Shown here one piece after another: positions 42,586 through 51,626 of a DNA stretch of 63,253 nt; positions within the stretch are counted from its first letter, which is position 1; each line of letters starts with the position of its first letter. The notes under the pieces are model-generated. The model searched no databases. It was not told the origin of the DNA and was given only the letters and a program-made list of their open reading frames with translations. A program made the position numbers and the translations under genes. The stretch lies in assembly GCA_905215055.1 (NCBI GenBank), contig CAJMOH010000011.1, positions 1-63,253 of the forward strand. The letters are read 5' to 3'. This stretch comes from an uncultured bacterium. Its GTDB lineage: Bacteria; Bacillota; Clostridia; Oscillospirales; Acutalibacteraceae.

Positions 42586-43463
42586 CCGAGATCCGCAACC
42601 GGATGCGAAGCATCCAGCAGACGCTGAAGATCACCAACGCCATGTATTTGATCTCCTCCGCCAAGGTGAAAAAGGCCAGAAAGCAGCTCTCTGAGGTGGA
42701 GCCCTATTTTGACCGGCTGGCCAAGACCATTCTGGACATCTTCCGCCACTCTCCGGACCTGCAGCACCGGTATATCGAGGGCCACCACAAGCCCAAGGAA
42801 AACCGGAAAACAGGGTTTGTGGTGATTACGGGAGACAAGGGCTTGGCGGGCGCCTACAATCACAACGTCCTCAAGCTGGCGGAGACTTATCTTTCCCACA
42901 AAAACGACGCCACCCTGTTTTTGATTGGCCAGATGGGGCGGCACTATTTTGAGAAAAAGAATATCCCCATAGACGGGGAGTTTATGTATACAGCTCAGGA
43001 CCCTACCATCAGCCGGGCCAAAGAAATCAGCAACACGCTGCTGGACCTGTATGAGCAGGGCGCCCTGGACGAGATTTATCTGGTGTTTACCCGGTCCTAC
43101 TCCGCCATGCACATGGAGCCGGAGATTATCAAGCTGCTGCCCTTGGACCGGGCCATGCTCAGCGCCCGGCGGGGAATGACCCAGGCGGACCAGTACCGGG
43201 ACATTGTCCGTTACGAGCCTTCGCCGGAGGCGGTGCTGGACGTGCTGGTGCCTGGCGTGATTAAGGGCTATTTGTTCGCGGCGCTGGTAGAGTCCTTCTG
43301 CAGCGAGCAGAACGCCCGCATGACCGCCATGGATTCCGCCTCAGACAGCGCCAGGGAGATGCTGAAATCCCTGTCCCTGGAGTTTAACCGCGCCCGCCAA
43401 GGGGCCATTACTCAGGAGATTACAGAGATTGCCGGCGGCGCGGAGGCCCTGAGCCAGCAGTAA
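42573..43463 (+). CDS. atpG: ATP synthase F1 subunit gamma
   Basis: A 296-residue central rotor shaft. The N-terminal coiled-coil helix (ITEIRNRMRSIQQTLKITNAMYLISSAKV) and C-terminal helix (FCSEQNARMTAMDSASDSAREML) are well conserved; the middle Rossmann-like domain carries VVITGDKGLAGAYNHNV. An AGGTGAG ribosome site lies inside the end of atpA. Confidence 0.97.
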   Translation: MASITEIRNRMRSIQQTLKITNAMYLISSAKVKKARKQLSEVEPYFDRLAKTILDIFRHSPDLQHRYIEGHHKPKENRKTGFVVITGDKGLAGAYNHNVLKLAETYLSHKNDATLFLIGQMGRHYFEKKNIPIDGEFMYTAQDPTISRAKEISNTLLDLYEQGALDEIYLVFTRSYSAMHMEPEIIKLLPLDRAMLSARRGMTQADQYRDIVRYEPSPEAVLDVLVPGVIKGYLFAALVESFCSEQNARMTAMDSASDSAREMLKSLSLEFNRARQGAITQEITEIAGGAEALSQQ

Positions 43464-43524
43464 GCTGAGAAAAGGACAGCGGTGGGGAGCTTTCCCCAAG
43501 ACAAGAGAAAAGGGGGTCCCTTTC

Positions 43525-44919
43525 ATGGAACAAAATCAAGGGAAGGTGCTGCAGGTCCTGGGACCTGTGGTGGACGTGCAGTTTGAAAACGGCAGGCTTC
43601 CCAAAATCTACGATGCCCTGACCGTGGAAAACGGCGGGGAAACCCAGGTGCTGGAGGTCCTCAAGCATTTGGGGGACGGGGCTGTGCGGTGCATTACCCT
43701 GGCCACCAGCGAGGGCTTGACCCGGGGCATGACCGTGACTGCCACCGGCGGACCGATCAGCGTGCCGGTGGGAGAGGGAACCCTGGGCCGGATGTTCAAC
43801 GTGCTGGGCAATCCCATTGACGACAAGGGCCCGGCCCAGTGCCAGGAAAAGTGGCCCATTCACCGGGACGCCCCCGGCTTTGCGGAGCAGAGCGCCAGCG
43901 TGGAGATATTGGAGACGGGCATCAAGGTCATTGACCTGCTGGCCCCCTACGCCAAGGGCGGCAAGATCGGTCTGTTCGGCGGTGCCGGTGTGGGCAAAAC
44001 CGTGCTGATTCAAGAGCTGATCCGCAACATCGCCACCGAGCACGGCGGCTACTCCATTTTCACCGGCGTGGGCGAGCGCACCCGGGAGGGCAACGACCTG
44101 TGGCGGGAGATGACCGAGTCTGGGGTTATCAGCAAGACCGCCCTGGTATTCGGCCAGATGAACGAGCCGCCTGGGGCCAGAATGCGGGTGGCCCTGACCG
44201 GCCTGACCATGGCCGAGTATTTCCGCGATCACGAGCATCAGAACGTGCTGCTGTTCATTGACAATATTTTCCGGTATGTGCAGGCCGGCTCGGAGGTTTC
44301 TGCCCTGATGGGCCGTCTGCCCTCCGCCGTGGGCTATCAGCCCACCCTGGCCAACGAGATGGGCGCTTTGCAGGAACGTATTACCTCCACCAAAAACGGG
44401 TCCATCACCTCGGTGCAGGCGGTGTACGTTCCCGCCGACGACCTGACCGACCCGGCCCCCGCCACCACCTTTGCCCATCTGGATGCCACCACGGTGCTGT
44501 CCCGGAAGATTGTGGAGCAGGGCATCTATCCCGCCGTGGACCCCCTGGAATCCACGTCCCGCTCTCTGGAGCCGGATGTGGTGGGCCAGCGCCACTATCA
44601 GGTGGCCCTAAAGACCCAGGAGGTACTCCAGCGCTATCGGGAGCTGCAGGACATCATTGCCATTCTGGGCATGGAGGAGCTGTCCGACGACGACAAGCTC
44701 ACCGTCAGCCGGGCCAGAAAGATCCAGCGGTTCTTCTCTCAGCCCTTCTTTGTTGCAGAGGCCTTTACCGGCAAGGAGGGCCGTTATGTCCCTGTGGAGG
44801 AGACGGTGAAGGGCTTTGAGGCCATTTTGGGCGGCGAGCTGGACGAGGTCTCTGAGGTGTGCTTCCACAACATGGGTACCATCGACGAGGTCTGGAAACG
44901 GAGCAAGGAGCAGGCGTAA
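43525..44919 (+). CDS. atpD: ATP synthase F1 subunit beta
   Basis: A 464-residue catalytic subunit. Walker A GGAGVGKTVL (about residues 153-162), catalytic Glu in GVGERTREGNDL, Walker B VLLFIDNIFR and the DELSEED-like stretch (here MEELSDDDK) are present. It synthesises ATP in alternation with alpha. AAAAGGGGG precedes the ATG. Length and motifs are entirely normal. Confidence 0.98.
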   Translation: MEQNQGKVLQVLGPVVDVQFENGRLPKIYDALTVENGGETQVLEVLKHLGDGAVRCITLATSEGLTRGMTVTATGGPISVPVGEGTLGRMFNVLGNPIDDKGPAQCQEKWPIHRDAPGFAEQSASVEILETGIKVIDLLAPYAKGGKIGLFGGAGVGKTVLIQELIRNIATEHGGYSIFTGVGERTREGNDLWREMTESGVISKTALVFGQMNEPPGARMRVALTGLTMAEYFRDHEHQNVLLFIDNIFRYVQAGSEVSALMGRLPSAVGYQPTLANEMGALQERITSTKNGSITSVQAVYVPADDLTDPAPATTFAHLDATTVLSRKIVEQGIYPAVDPLESTSRSLEPDVVGQRHYQVALKTQEVLQRYRELQDIIAILGMEELSDDDKLTVSRARKIQRFFSQPFFVAEAFTGKEGRYVPVEETVKGFEAILGGELDEVSEVCFHNMGTIDEVWKRSKEQA

Positions 44920-44930
44920 GGAGGGGTTCC

Positions 44931-45338
44931 ATGGCATTGACATTCTATTTGGAAATGGTCTCGCCCCAGGATATTTTCTACTCTGGAAACTGCCGGCAGA
45001 TTATTCTGCCCGGCGTGGACGGCTCCTATGGCGTGCTGCCCAACCACGAGCCGATGGTCACGGCCATTATGGCGGGCATTGTCCGCTTTCAGGATGAGGA
45101 AGGCCGGTGGCATATGGCGGTGGCCAGCGACGGCTGCGTGGAGGTTATGCCCGAGCGGGTGATTGTCTTGGCGGCTACCATCGAGCGGCCGGAGGACATC
45201 GACCGGAACCGCGCCTTGGCAGCCAAGCGCCGGGCAGAGGAGCGGCTGCGCCAAAAGCAGAGCCAGCACGAGTATTACCAAACCCAGGCGGCCTTGGCCC
45301 GGGCCTTGGCCCGCTTGAAGGCCAAGCCAGGCAAATAA
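44931..45338 (+). CDS. atpC: ATP synthase F1 subunit epsilon
   Basis: A 135-residue subunit with the N-terminal beta sandwich (LEMVSPQDIFYSGNCRQIILPGVDGSYGVLPNHEPMV) and the C-terminal helical hairpin that can inhibit rotation (RNRALAAKRRAEERLRQ). ATG 44931 follows AAGGAGGGG; a longer upstream frame would overlap atpD. Last gene of the operon, followed by an intrinsic terminator. Confidence 0.96.
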   Translation: MALTFYLEMVSPQDIFYSGNCRQIILPGVDGSYGVLPNHEPMVTAIMAGIVRFQDEEGRWHMAVASDGCVEVMPERVIVLAATIERPEDIDRNRALAAKRRAEERLRQKQSQHEYYQTQAALARALARLKAKPGK

Positions 45339-45347
45339 AGATGGAAG

Positions 45348-45372
45348 GAGGACGGACACCGTCCTCTTTTTT
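45348..45372 (+). terminator. Terminator of the ATP synthase operon
   Basis: GAGGACGG (45348-45355) pairs with CCGTCCTC (45359-45366), followed by six T. Confidence 0.93.
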
Positions 45373-45377
45373 GCAGC

Positions 45378-45412
45378 AAAAAGGGACTGCCCCAGGGCAG
45401 CCCCCTTTTTTT
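45378..45412 (-). terminator. Terminator of the PII-DUF1538 operon (works on both strands)
   Basis: AAAAAGGG, then CTGCC, pairs with GGCAG, then CCCTTTTT; the A-run at 45378-45382 gives the U-run for the minus-strand transcript. Confidence 0.85.
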
Positions 45413-45443
45413 GTTTTAGAGACATACAGGACCCGGAAGGGGC

Positions 45444-46133
45444 CTACTTCAGCAGCTCTTGCAGGCCCATGATGTCATCCACCGGCAGGGAGAACAGAAC
45501 TCCCCGGCAGTCGGTCTTTAAGCCGGCCTCCCGGTTGATGGCCTGCATCACCGGCAGCTTTTGCTCGGTGGGCAGCAGGATCGCCACAATCTCCTTTTCC
45601 GGCTGCAGGGTAAAGCCCAGCATATTCTGCACGTCCTCATAGCCTACCCGCCGGGCGTTGATCACAGTGCCGCCTCTGGCGCCAGCGGTGCGGGCTGCCT
45701 CCATCACCTGGTCGGAGCAGCCCCGGTTTACAATGGTCAGCACCAGCTGATAGGGATGGCTTTTGGGGGTGGTTTTCGCTTCTTCCATAGCGGAGTCCTC
45801 CTTTTCATATTCCGGCTTGATAAGCACAGGGGGGATTTGGGCGCTGATACCCGTAAGAGGCACCGTGAAGAGAATTCCCTTGCCAGGGGTATCCAAATCT
45901 AAAACCCGGCGGGCCTCTGGCAGAAGCCGGGAAATGCGGCTGACAGGGGCCAGCGTCCACACCAGCTCCTTGGCGGTTTCATCCAGGCCGAAATAGTTGA
46001 GGATCTTCGAGCTGGCTGTACCCGCGCCCAGGCAGGCAAAGTCAAAGTGGAGATGGTGGCGCCGGTACAGGTCTACGGCCTTGCCGCCCTTGCCACGGTC
46101 CACAATGGTGATAATCAGTTTAAAGTGTTCCAC
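45444..46133 (-). CDS. Tandem PII-like signalling protein
   Basis: A 229-residue protein made of two PII-like (ferredoxin-fold) units: residues ~1-105 (FKLIITIVDRGKGGKAVDLYRRHH) and ~125-229 (YQLVLTIVNRGCSDQVMEAA, GGTVINARRVG, PEKEIVAILLP), joined by an acidic linker. PII-like proteins bind nucleotides or small ligands and regulate transporters; the second unit keeps the PEKEIV motif of the family. The gene is 11 bp after the DUF1538 membrane protein gene, an arrangement seen in other bacteria, so it probably senses a signal for that membrane protein. Ligand unknown. Confidence 0.85.
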   Translation of the reverse strand: MEHFKLIITIVDRGKGGKAVDLYRRHHLHFDFACLGAGTASSKILNYFGLDETAKELVWTLAPVSRISRLLPEARRVLDLDTPGKGILFTVPLTGISAQIPPVLIKPEYEKEDSAMEEAKTTPKSHPYQLVLTIVNRGCSDQVMEAARTAGARGGTVINARRVGYEDVQNMLGFTLQPEKEIVAILLPTEQKLPVMQAINREAGLKTDCRGVLFSLPVDDIMGLQELLK

Positions 46134-46144
46134 GCTGCTCCTCC

Positions 46145-47683
46145 TTATACGTCGTCAAACTCAATGATGTCCTCAGAGGACATGGTGGAGGCTTCGGCCT
46201 CGGTGACTTCCACGGTTTTCCGCAGGCGCCGCTGATAGAAGGCGCCCAAGCACTGAATGGTGACCAGGGGCGTCATGGCCACCATGGCCACAATGCCAAA
46301 GGCGTCGGTAAGCACGTTTCCTCCCAGGGCGCTGCAGGCGCCCATCGCGAAGGGCAGCAGGAAGGTGGCTGTCATGGGGCCGCTGGCCACGCCGCCGGAG
46401 TCAAAGGCGATGGCGGTGAAAATTTTGGGGACCTTAAAGGAGAGAAACAGGGCGATGGCATAGCCGGGGATTAAAAACCACAGAATGGAGATCCCGGTGA
46501 CAACCCGGGTCATGGCAAGGCCCACGGAAACCGCAACGCCGATAGAGAGTCCCAGGTTCATGGCGCGCTGGGGAATGGCGCCGCCGGTGACCTCCTCCAC
46601 CTGCTTGTTCAGCACATGGACCGCCGGCTCCGCCGCCACGATGAAGTAGCCCACCACCATGCCAATGGGAATCAGCACCCAGTTGTACTCCAGGGCGCCA
46701 ATGGTGCTGCCCAGGTAAGAGCCTGCCGGCATAAAGCCCACATTTACCCCGGTGAGGAACAGCACCAGGCCCACATAGGTATAGGCCACGCCCACCACCA
46801 GGCGGATGAGGGCGTCTTTTTTCAGGTGGAGGGAGAAGATTTGGAACAGCGCGAAGAACACCACCACAGGCAGCAGGCCCACGGCCACCTCCTGCATGTA
46901 TTCCGGGAACCCGTGGAGAAATTGCAGGCCGGCCTCTCGAGAGGTGTAGGTGTCCGTCACGGTAAAGGGAGTGTAGGCAATTTCCGTCCCGCTTAGGCAG
47001 ATGCCCATAATCAGCACCGCTAGAATGGGGCCGATGCTGCACAGGGCCACCATGCCAAAGCTGTTGTCCTCCGCCTCCTTGCCCTTGCTGTGAGAGGAGG
47101 CCACGCCAATGCCCAGAGCCATGATAAAGGGTACGGTGATGGGGCCGGTGGTGACGCCGCCGGAGTCAAAGGCCACGGCCAGAAATTCATCAGGAACAAT
47201 AAAGGCCAGAATGAAAACAAGAATGTAAAAGAACATCAGCAGGGTATTCAGGGAAAATTTTTCCTTCAGAGTGTTCACCACAGAGAACACCAGAAACACC
47301 CCTACTCCCGCCGCCACGGTGAGGATAATGACCATATCCGGCACAGCGGGAACCTGGTTGGCCAGCACTTGCAGGTCTGGCTCGGCCATGGTGATAAAGG
47401 CGCCGATTAAAAACACAAGGGGAATGATGGGCCACACAGAGCGCTTGCCGATTCGCACCACTTCGCCGCCCACGCCGTCGCCCATGGGCATCATGGCCAT
47501 GTCCGCGCCCAGGGAAAAAAGCCCCATTCCCACAACCAGAAGAATGGCCCCCAGCAGGAACATCATCAGGGTTCCCGCGGGCATTTCGGGGGCCAGGGTA
47601 AAGCTTAGCACCAGCACAATGGCGGTGATGGGCATTACCGAGGAGAGTGATTCAAGAGTTTTCGCTTTTAGGTTTTTTCGCAT
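46145..47683 (-). CDS. DUF1538 membrane protein (putative transporter)
   Basis: A 512-residue protein with about 12-14 hydrophobic segments. Two homologous halves each carry the DUF1538 signature: AVAFDSGGVTTGPITVPF near residue 200 and AIAFDSGGVASGPMTATF near residue 430. The duplicated motif with GGV-x-x-GP suggests a symmetrical, channel-like core. The extreme C-terminus is acidic and Thr/Ser-rich. Adjacent PII-like gene suggests ligand control. ATG 47683 is selected from the family-like MRKNLKAKTLESL start; the frame upstream is non-coding and the ribosome site (GAAGTG) is weak. Transported substrate unknown. Confidence 0.85.
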   Translation of the reverse strand: MRKNLKAKTLESLSSVMPITAIVLVLSFTLAPEMPAGTLMMFLLGAILLVVGMGLFSLGADMAMMPMGDGVGGEVVRIGKRSVWPIIPLVFLIGAFITMAEPDLQVLANQVPAVPDMVIILTVAAGVGVFLVFSVVNTLKEKFSLNTLLMFFYILVFILAFIVPDEFLAVAFDSGGVTTGPITVPFIMALGIGVASSHSKGKEAEDNSFGMVALCSIGPILAVLIMGICLSGTEIAYTPFTVTDTYTSREAGLQFLHGFPEYMQEVAVGLLPVVVFFALFQIFSLHLKKDALIRLVVGVAYTYVGLVLFLTGVNVGFMPAGSYLGSTIGALEYNWVLIPIGMVVGYFIVAAEPAVHVLNKQVEEVTGGAIPQRAMNLGLSIGVAVSVGLAMTRVVTGISILWFLIPGYAIALFLSFKVPKIFTAIAFDSGGVASGPMTATFLLPFAMGACSALGGNVLTDAFGIVAMVAMTPLVTIQCLGAFYQRRLRKTVEVTEAEASTMSSEDIIEFDDV

Positions 47684-47871
47684 CCATACACTTCGCTTTC
47701 GTTTTATAGTATTCGTATCGCTTAACCAAAGCATCCCGCTGACCCGGGAAAACTGCCCAAGGTCTGGACAGTTCAAAATGAAACAATCCTCTTGTATCAG
47801 TATATCAGAAAGGAGCCGGCAAAACCAGGGGAAATTGAGAGAAAATTCAGAAAAACTCCGGAAGCCGCGTA

Positions 47872-47905
47872 AAAGCAAAAAGAGCGAACACGATTGTGTC
47901 CGCTC
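47872..47905 (-). terminator. Terminator of the phosphorylase operon
   Basis: Minus strand: GAGCG-x-ACAC and complementary GTGT-x-CGCTC (47882-47891 with 47896-47905) with a four-base loop, then TTTTTGCTTTT. Confidence 0.88.
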
Positions 47906-47934
47906 CATTGCGCCGTGAAAAAACAGGATTCTGG

Positions 47935-49470
47935 TTATTGCTCCATCTGGTACAGCAGGGCGCCAGAGGCGTCGGTGATGGAAATGGTAAAGCCGCAGGT
48001 GGTCAGATCCGCGTCCAGAGAGGCCCGCTGGCCGTCCTTTTCCCAGGTAAAGTGAAGCCGGCTGCCTTCCGCGCTGGCGGTGATGGCGGCGCCGCTGTCG
48101 AACACGGGATAGGAGGCCCGCATTTTCAGCAGCTCCAGCTGACGCAGCACCACAGGCCTTTGCAGTCCCGCGGCCATGTCCTCCTGGGAGAGATTGGTGC
48201 GGTTGATTTCCTTGTGACCGCCGGCCCCGGCCCGCTCCATGGCCTCATAGTCGTTCTTGCCGGCAAACAGGTCCAGATACCACACCTGAGGCTTGCCGGG
48301 CATAAACAGGTGAATGGCCCGGGCCAGCAGCATCCGCCGGTCATCCTCGCCCAGAGCGCTGTAATAGGTGGCGTTCACCTGATAGTACACGTTCTTGGCG
48401 CCGTGCAGGTCCTTTACAAAGCCGCCCCGCTTTACCAGGGTGTCAATCAAGCCCTGGATGCGCTCCTCGGGCAGCAGACCTTTCAGGTCCAGCAGGGGGA
48501 TGCCGTCGTGGCAGCCCAGCATGCTCACCGTGCTCATGCCGCTGTCCAGAATCTCGTTGGCCCAGGCGCAGAGCGCTTCGCCGGACTGCTGCTCGAAGGC
48601 GTCCAGCACCAGGCCGGGCAGGAAGAAGTCGTAGACCATATACCCCTTCTGGGCAATGGTGCGGTAGGTGCCTTCCTCATAGCTGGCGTGAATCTCCGGC
48701 AGCAGGGCCACGCCGTAGGGCTGGGCCATGTCGGTGATCTGCTGGAGGAAGTCCCAGGTGCCTGGATCGTTGAGGAAGTTTTTCGCGCCCACCTCCTTGG
48801 GGGCGTAGGCAAAGGCGTCCAGCCGGACGATTTTGGCGCCGTAGCCCGCCAGGGTCTTGAGGGTCTCCCGGTAGAAGTCCTGCACCAAGGGGGACTTGAT
48901 ATTCAGATCCATCTGGCCCAGGTAGTGCTTTTTGCCCTTTTCATCCACGTCCACCTGCTGGTAGAAGGTGTTCCAATAGGGGCGCTTGGTGCCGTCGGCA
49001 AACTCCACCACCAGCACGGGCAGGCCGGGCTTGCGGAAGAACATGTCCTTGATGTACTCCTGCCGGGGAACCAAAACGCCCTCCTCGTTCAGCTCGCCGC
49101 AGCCCTCCCAGAACTTGTTCCAGTCGATGAAGAAATCCTTATACGCGGAGGCGTCTCCCTTCTCCACCAGGTCCTGGAACTGGGGAGACTGGACGGACAG
49201 ATGGTTCAAGATGAAGTCCAGCTTCAGGTCCACGCCCATGTCCTGAAGGGCTTTCAGATCCTCTTGCCTGGCAATCACCCCGTTGATGCCGTAGTCGATG
49301 ACGGAGAAGCCCCGGTCCAGATCGGTGTTGAACAGGCTGGGGAGAATGTAAAAGGAGGAAAAGGCTCCCTTTACAGCGTCCTCCTTGAGAAAGCTTACCG
49401 CCTGGGAGAGCGTGCCGCCCAGGCTGTCGGGATAGGCGTTGAGCATGGGTCCAAGATTGATTTTTTTCAT
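47935..49470 (-). CDS. GH13_18 glucosyl phosphorylase (sucrose phosphorylase type)
   Basis: A 511-residue TIM-barrel enzyme closely matching sucrose phosphorylase in layout. The covalent nucleophile Asp is in RLDAFAYAPKE, the acid/base Glu in LLPEIHASYEEG, and the transition-state Asp in MLGCHDGIPLLDL; QVNATYYSALG and PGKPQVWYLDLFAGKND also match. Sucrose phosphorylase splits sucrose with phosphate to glucose-1-phosphate and fructose. Related GH13_18 enzymes act on sucrose-6'-phosphate or glucosylglycerate, and the acceptor loop here (FFRKPGLP) differs from Bifidobacterium enzyme, so the acceptor is uncertain. ATG 49470 follows AGGTG. Confidence 0.9.
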   Translation of the reverse strand: MKKINLGPMLNAYPDSLGGTLSQAVSFLKEDAVKGAFSSFYILPSLFNTDLDRGFSVIDYGINGVIARQEDLKALQDMGVDLKLDFILNHLSVQSPQFQDLVEKGDASAYKDFFIDWNKFWEGCGELNEEGVLVPRQEYIKDMFFRKPGLPVLVVEFADGTKRPYWNTFYQQVDVDEKGKKHYLGQMDLNIKSPLVQDFYRETLKTLAGYGAKIVRLDAFAYAPKEVGAKNFLNDPGTWDFLQQITDMAQPYGVALLPEIHASYEEGTYRTIAQKGYMVYDFFLPGLVLDAFEQQSGEALCAWANEILDSGMSTVSMLGCHDGIPLLDLKGLLPEERIQGLIDTLVKRGGFVKDLHGAKNVYYQVNATYYSALGEDDRRMLLARAIHLFMPGKPQVWYLDLFAGKNDYEAMERAGAGGHKEINRTNLSQEDMAAGLQRPVVLRQLELLKMRASYPVFDSGAAITASAEGSRLHFTWEKDGQRASLDADLTTCGFTISITDASGALLYQMEQ

Positions 49471-49475
49471 CGCAA

Positions 49476-50432
49476 TCACCTGCCTGCAGCCATGCGCTGC
49501 TTGTATTCGTCATAGGTTAACAGCTCACAGGATTTGGAGACGATCAGCTTGGCGTACTGGGCGCGGGCCTCCAGCTTTTGCTGCTCCAGCTCGATGACCA
49601 TCGTGATAAAGGCCGTGTCCGCGTTGGCGTCCCGTCCCCGGGAGAGGCGGTACTCTCTTGTTTCCGCCGGAGTGCTGGCCAGCAGAATGGGAATGTCCAC
49701 CCCTTCAAACAGGCCGGAGTTGCCGTGGGTCCACTCCAGCACCACCACGTCGATGCCGGAAAAATCCTTTTCCTCATACCAAAGGGCGGTATCGTCCCGG
49801 CCCATGCGCTTGAGCCAGATCTTCTCCTTGCCCTCCTTAAACTGCCGCAGGACGTTTTCCATCTGGTCATACTCCTGCTCCACGGCGGTCCCCAGATAGT
49901 TCAGCAGCTCCTCCCGGCCGCCTTTTTGATAGGCCGCCAGCCAGGGATATTGGCCGCACTGGGCCGGGTCAGAGTCCAGGTCTTTTTGCTGCAGCTCCTT
50001 CAAAATGGCCGCGTTTTCGCTGTTGTAAACGTTTTCCCTCAGCATGCCCCGCACGCCTGCCAAACGGAAAATCCGCATGCGCTCCATGTCGTTCAGCTCG
50101 GGATAGCGCTTGGGATAGTTATCGCCAGACATGGTAAAAGCCCCTACGCCCAGCTGGTTCAGGTAGTAGGTGAGCAGGGCGGAGACACAGGTTTTCATCA
50201 CGCCGCTGCCGCCGGTGACAGTGACGACGGCCTTTCGGGTGGGGTTTGCCTCCAGCGCCTCCTTCAGCATGGGCAGCATGGCTCGGAAGGTGACGTTGCC
50301 CTTCTCAATGGACAGAGGCCCAATCCAGACCTTGTCGCCGGGCATGTCCCCCTGGGGAATGTCCTCGGGAACCTCCGGCGGCTGCCAGGAATGGATGGCT
50401 TCTGTAATGATTTGCAAAGCATCTTTTTGCAT
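49476..50432 (-). CDS. P-loop kinase-like protein of unknown substrate
   Basis: A 318-residue protein with a P-loop VVTVTGGSGVMKTCVSALL at about residues 70-88, a following TMSGDNYPKRYPELND segment that places an acidic residue after strand 2 as in uridine-kinase-like enzymes, and a Walker-B-like VVVLEWTHGN near residue 235. I do not recognise a named family. It lies 5 bp upstream of the phosphorylase gene under one promoter, so it probably phosphorylates a product or relative of the phosphorolysis reaction. ATG 50432 follows GTAGGAGGG. Frame upstream of this ATG overlaps the promoter. Confidence 0.8.
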   Translation of the reverse strand: MQKDALQIITEAIHSWQPPEVPEDIPQGDMPGDKVWIGPLSIEKGNVTFRAMLPMLKEALEANPTRKAVVTVTGGSGVMKTCVSALLTYYLNQLGVGAFTMSGDNYPKRYPELNDMERMRIFRLAGVRGMLRENVYNSENAAILKELQQKDLDSDPAQCGQYPWLAAYQKGGREELLNYLGTAVEQEYDQMENVLRQFKEGKEKIWLKRMGRDDTALWYEEKDFSGIDVVVLEWTHGNSGLFEGVDIPILLASTPAETREYRLSRGRDANADTAFITMVIELEQQKLEARAQYAKLIVSKSCELLTYDEYKQRMAAGR

Positions 50433-50459
50433 AATGCACCCTCCTACTTGAAATTGGTT

Positions 50460-50495
50460 TAACGTTATCATACCATATTTTTTGGGTATATTCAA
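50460..50495 (-). promoter_or_regulatory. Promoter and palindrome of the kinase-phosphorylase operon
   Basis: Minus strand: TTGAAT (50490-50495), 17-bp spacer, TATGAT (50467-50472). The palindrome TAACGTTA (50460-50467) with a central CG abuts the -10 box, a position used by LacI-family repressors. Confidence 0.65.
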
Positions 50496-50617
50496 CTGGA
50501 AACAGGACGGAATGGACAATTTCCCACATCCTGAAAAGAATATGCCGGTTTTCTGAAAGCCCGCGCGCCGGGGAAGGGGTAAACTGAAAAGTAAAGCCGG
50601 CGTTTTTTTGGAAAAAT

Positions 50618-50646
50618 TTGAAAAATACAAAAGCGTGGGCTATAAT
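50618..50646 (+). promoter_or_regulatory. Promoter of the esterase gene
   Basis: TTGAAA (50618-50623), 17-bp spacer, perfect TATAAT (50641-50646), 39 bp before the start codon. Confidence 0.82.
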
Positions 50647-50684
50647 AGAGGTAATTCTGGTAAAAAAGCGAGGAGGCTTGTATC

Positions 50685-51605
50685 ATGTTCCAGTACAAAA
50701 AAACCGTGCCGGGGGATCCCACCATTTTGCCGGGGATGCACACCATCCTGGCGGACCGCAGCCAGTCCTATCAGGTCAACTACATCAAGGACGTGGAGTA
50801 TGTGCAGCGGGATGGAAAGCCCTTGCATTTACAGCTGCTGCTTCCCGGCGGGCTGCTGCCGGGGATGGAGTCCACCCTGCGGTATCCCCTGGTGGTGTAT
50901 GTGCAGGGCTCCGCCTGGGGAGAGCAGTATGTGTATGGCAGCCTGCCCCAGCTGGTTCCTTTGGCCAGGGCTGGGTTTGTGGTGGCCAGCGTCAAGCACC
51001 GGCCCTCCTCTCAGGCGCGGTTTCCCGGCTTTTTGCAGGACGTGAAGTCGGCGATCCGGTTCCTGCGGGCCAACGCGGAGAAGTATTTCATCGATCCCAG
51101 CCAGGTGGGGATCTGGGGAGATTCCTCCGGCGGCCACGCCGCCCAGATGGTGGGCGTCACCGGGGACATGGAGGAATTTAAGACCCAGGACAACCGGGAG
51201 CTTTCCGACGGGGTGCAGGCGGTGGTGGACTTTTACGGTCCCAGCGACGTGACCCACGTCAACGACACGCCCCGAGACCCCATTTTCACGGCGGACAAGT
51301 CCAAGATTCCGGAGGACATTCTCTTTGGGGGCTGTGTTGTGGACCACCCGGAGATCGCCCAGCCGGGCAATCCCATCAACTACATTGAGAAGGACAAGCC
51401 TCTTCCGCCCTTCCTCATCGCTCACGGGGACGAGGACCCGATGGTTCCCTTTAACCAGAGCGTGCTTACCGCTCAAAAGCTGCTGGAATCCGGCCACACC
51501 CTGGAGTTTTACAAGGTGGTGGGCGCGGGCCACGGCACCTTTATGTGGACCCAAGAGCTGGTGGACCTGGTCATCCGCTTCTTCAAGGCCTGGCTGGCCA
51601 TCTAG
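50685..51605 (+). CDS. Alpha/beta hydrolase, acetyl-esterase type
   Basis: A 306-residue hydrolase of the esterase/lipase superfamily. The nucleophile elbow is GIWGDSSGGHAA (Ser near residue 148), the acid is in the HGDEDPMVPFNQS segment, and the C-terminal VVGAGHGTF provides the catalytic His. An oxyanion-type segment YVQGSAWGEQY replaces the usual HGGG. Relatives deacetylate sugars or hydrolyse short acyl esters; substrate unknown. GAGGAGG lies before the ATG. It is a single-gene unit followed by the repeat-filled region. Confidence 0.9.
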   Translation: MFQYKKTVPGDPTILPGMHTILADRSQSYQVNYIKDVEYVQRDGKPLHLQLLLPGGLLPGMESTLRYPLVVYVQGSAWGEQYVYGSLPQLVPLARAGFVVASVKHRPSSQARFPGFLQDVKSAIRFLRANAEKYFIDPSQVGIWGDSSGGHAAQMVGVTGDMEEFKTQDNRELSDGVQAVVDFYGPSDVTHVNDTPRDPIFTADKSKIPEDILFGGCVVDHPEIAQPGNPINYIEKDKPLPPFLIAHGDEDPMVPFNQSVLTAQKLLESGHTLEFYKVVGAGHGTFMWTQELVDLVIRFFKAWLAI

Positions 51606-51626
51606 TGCGGGTGCTCCCGCTGAGCA

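Noticed and set aside
50452..50470. Catabolite-responsive (cre) site at the phosphorylase promoter
   Set aside because: Only the right half fits the cre consensus; the left half has three mismatches.
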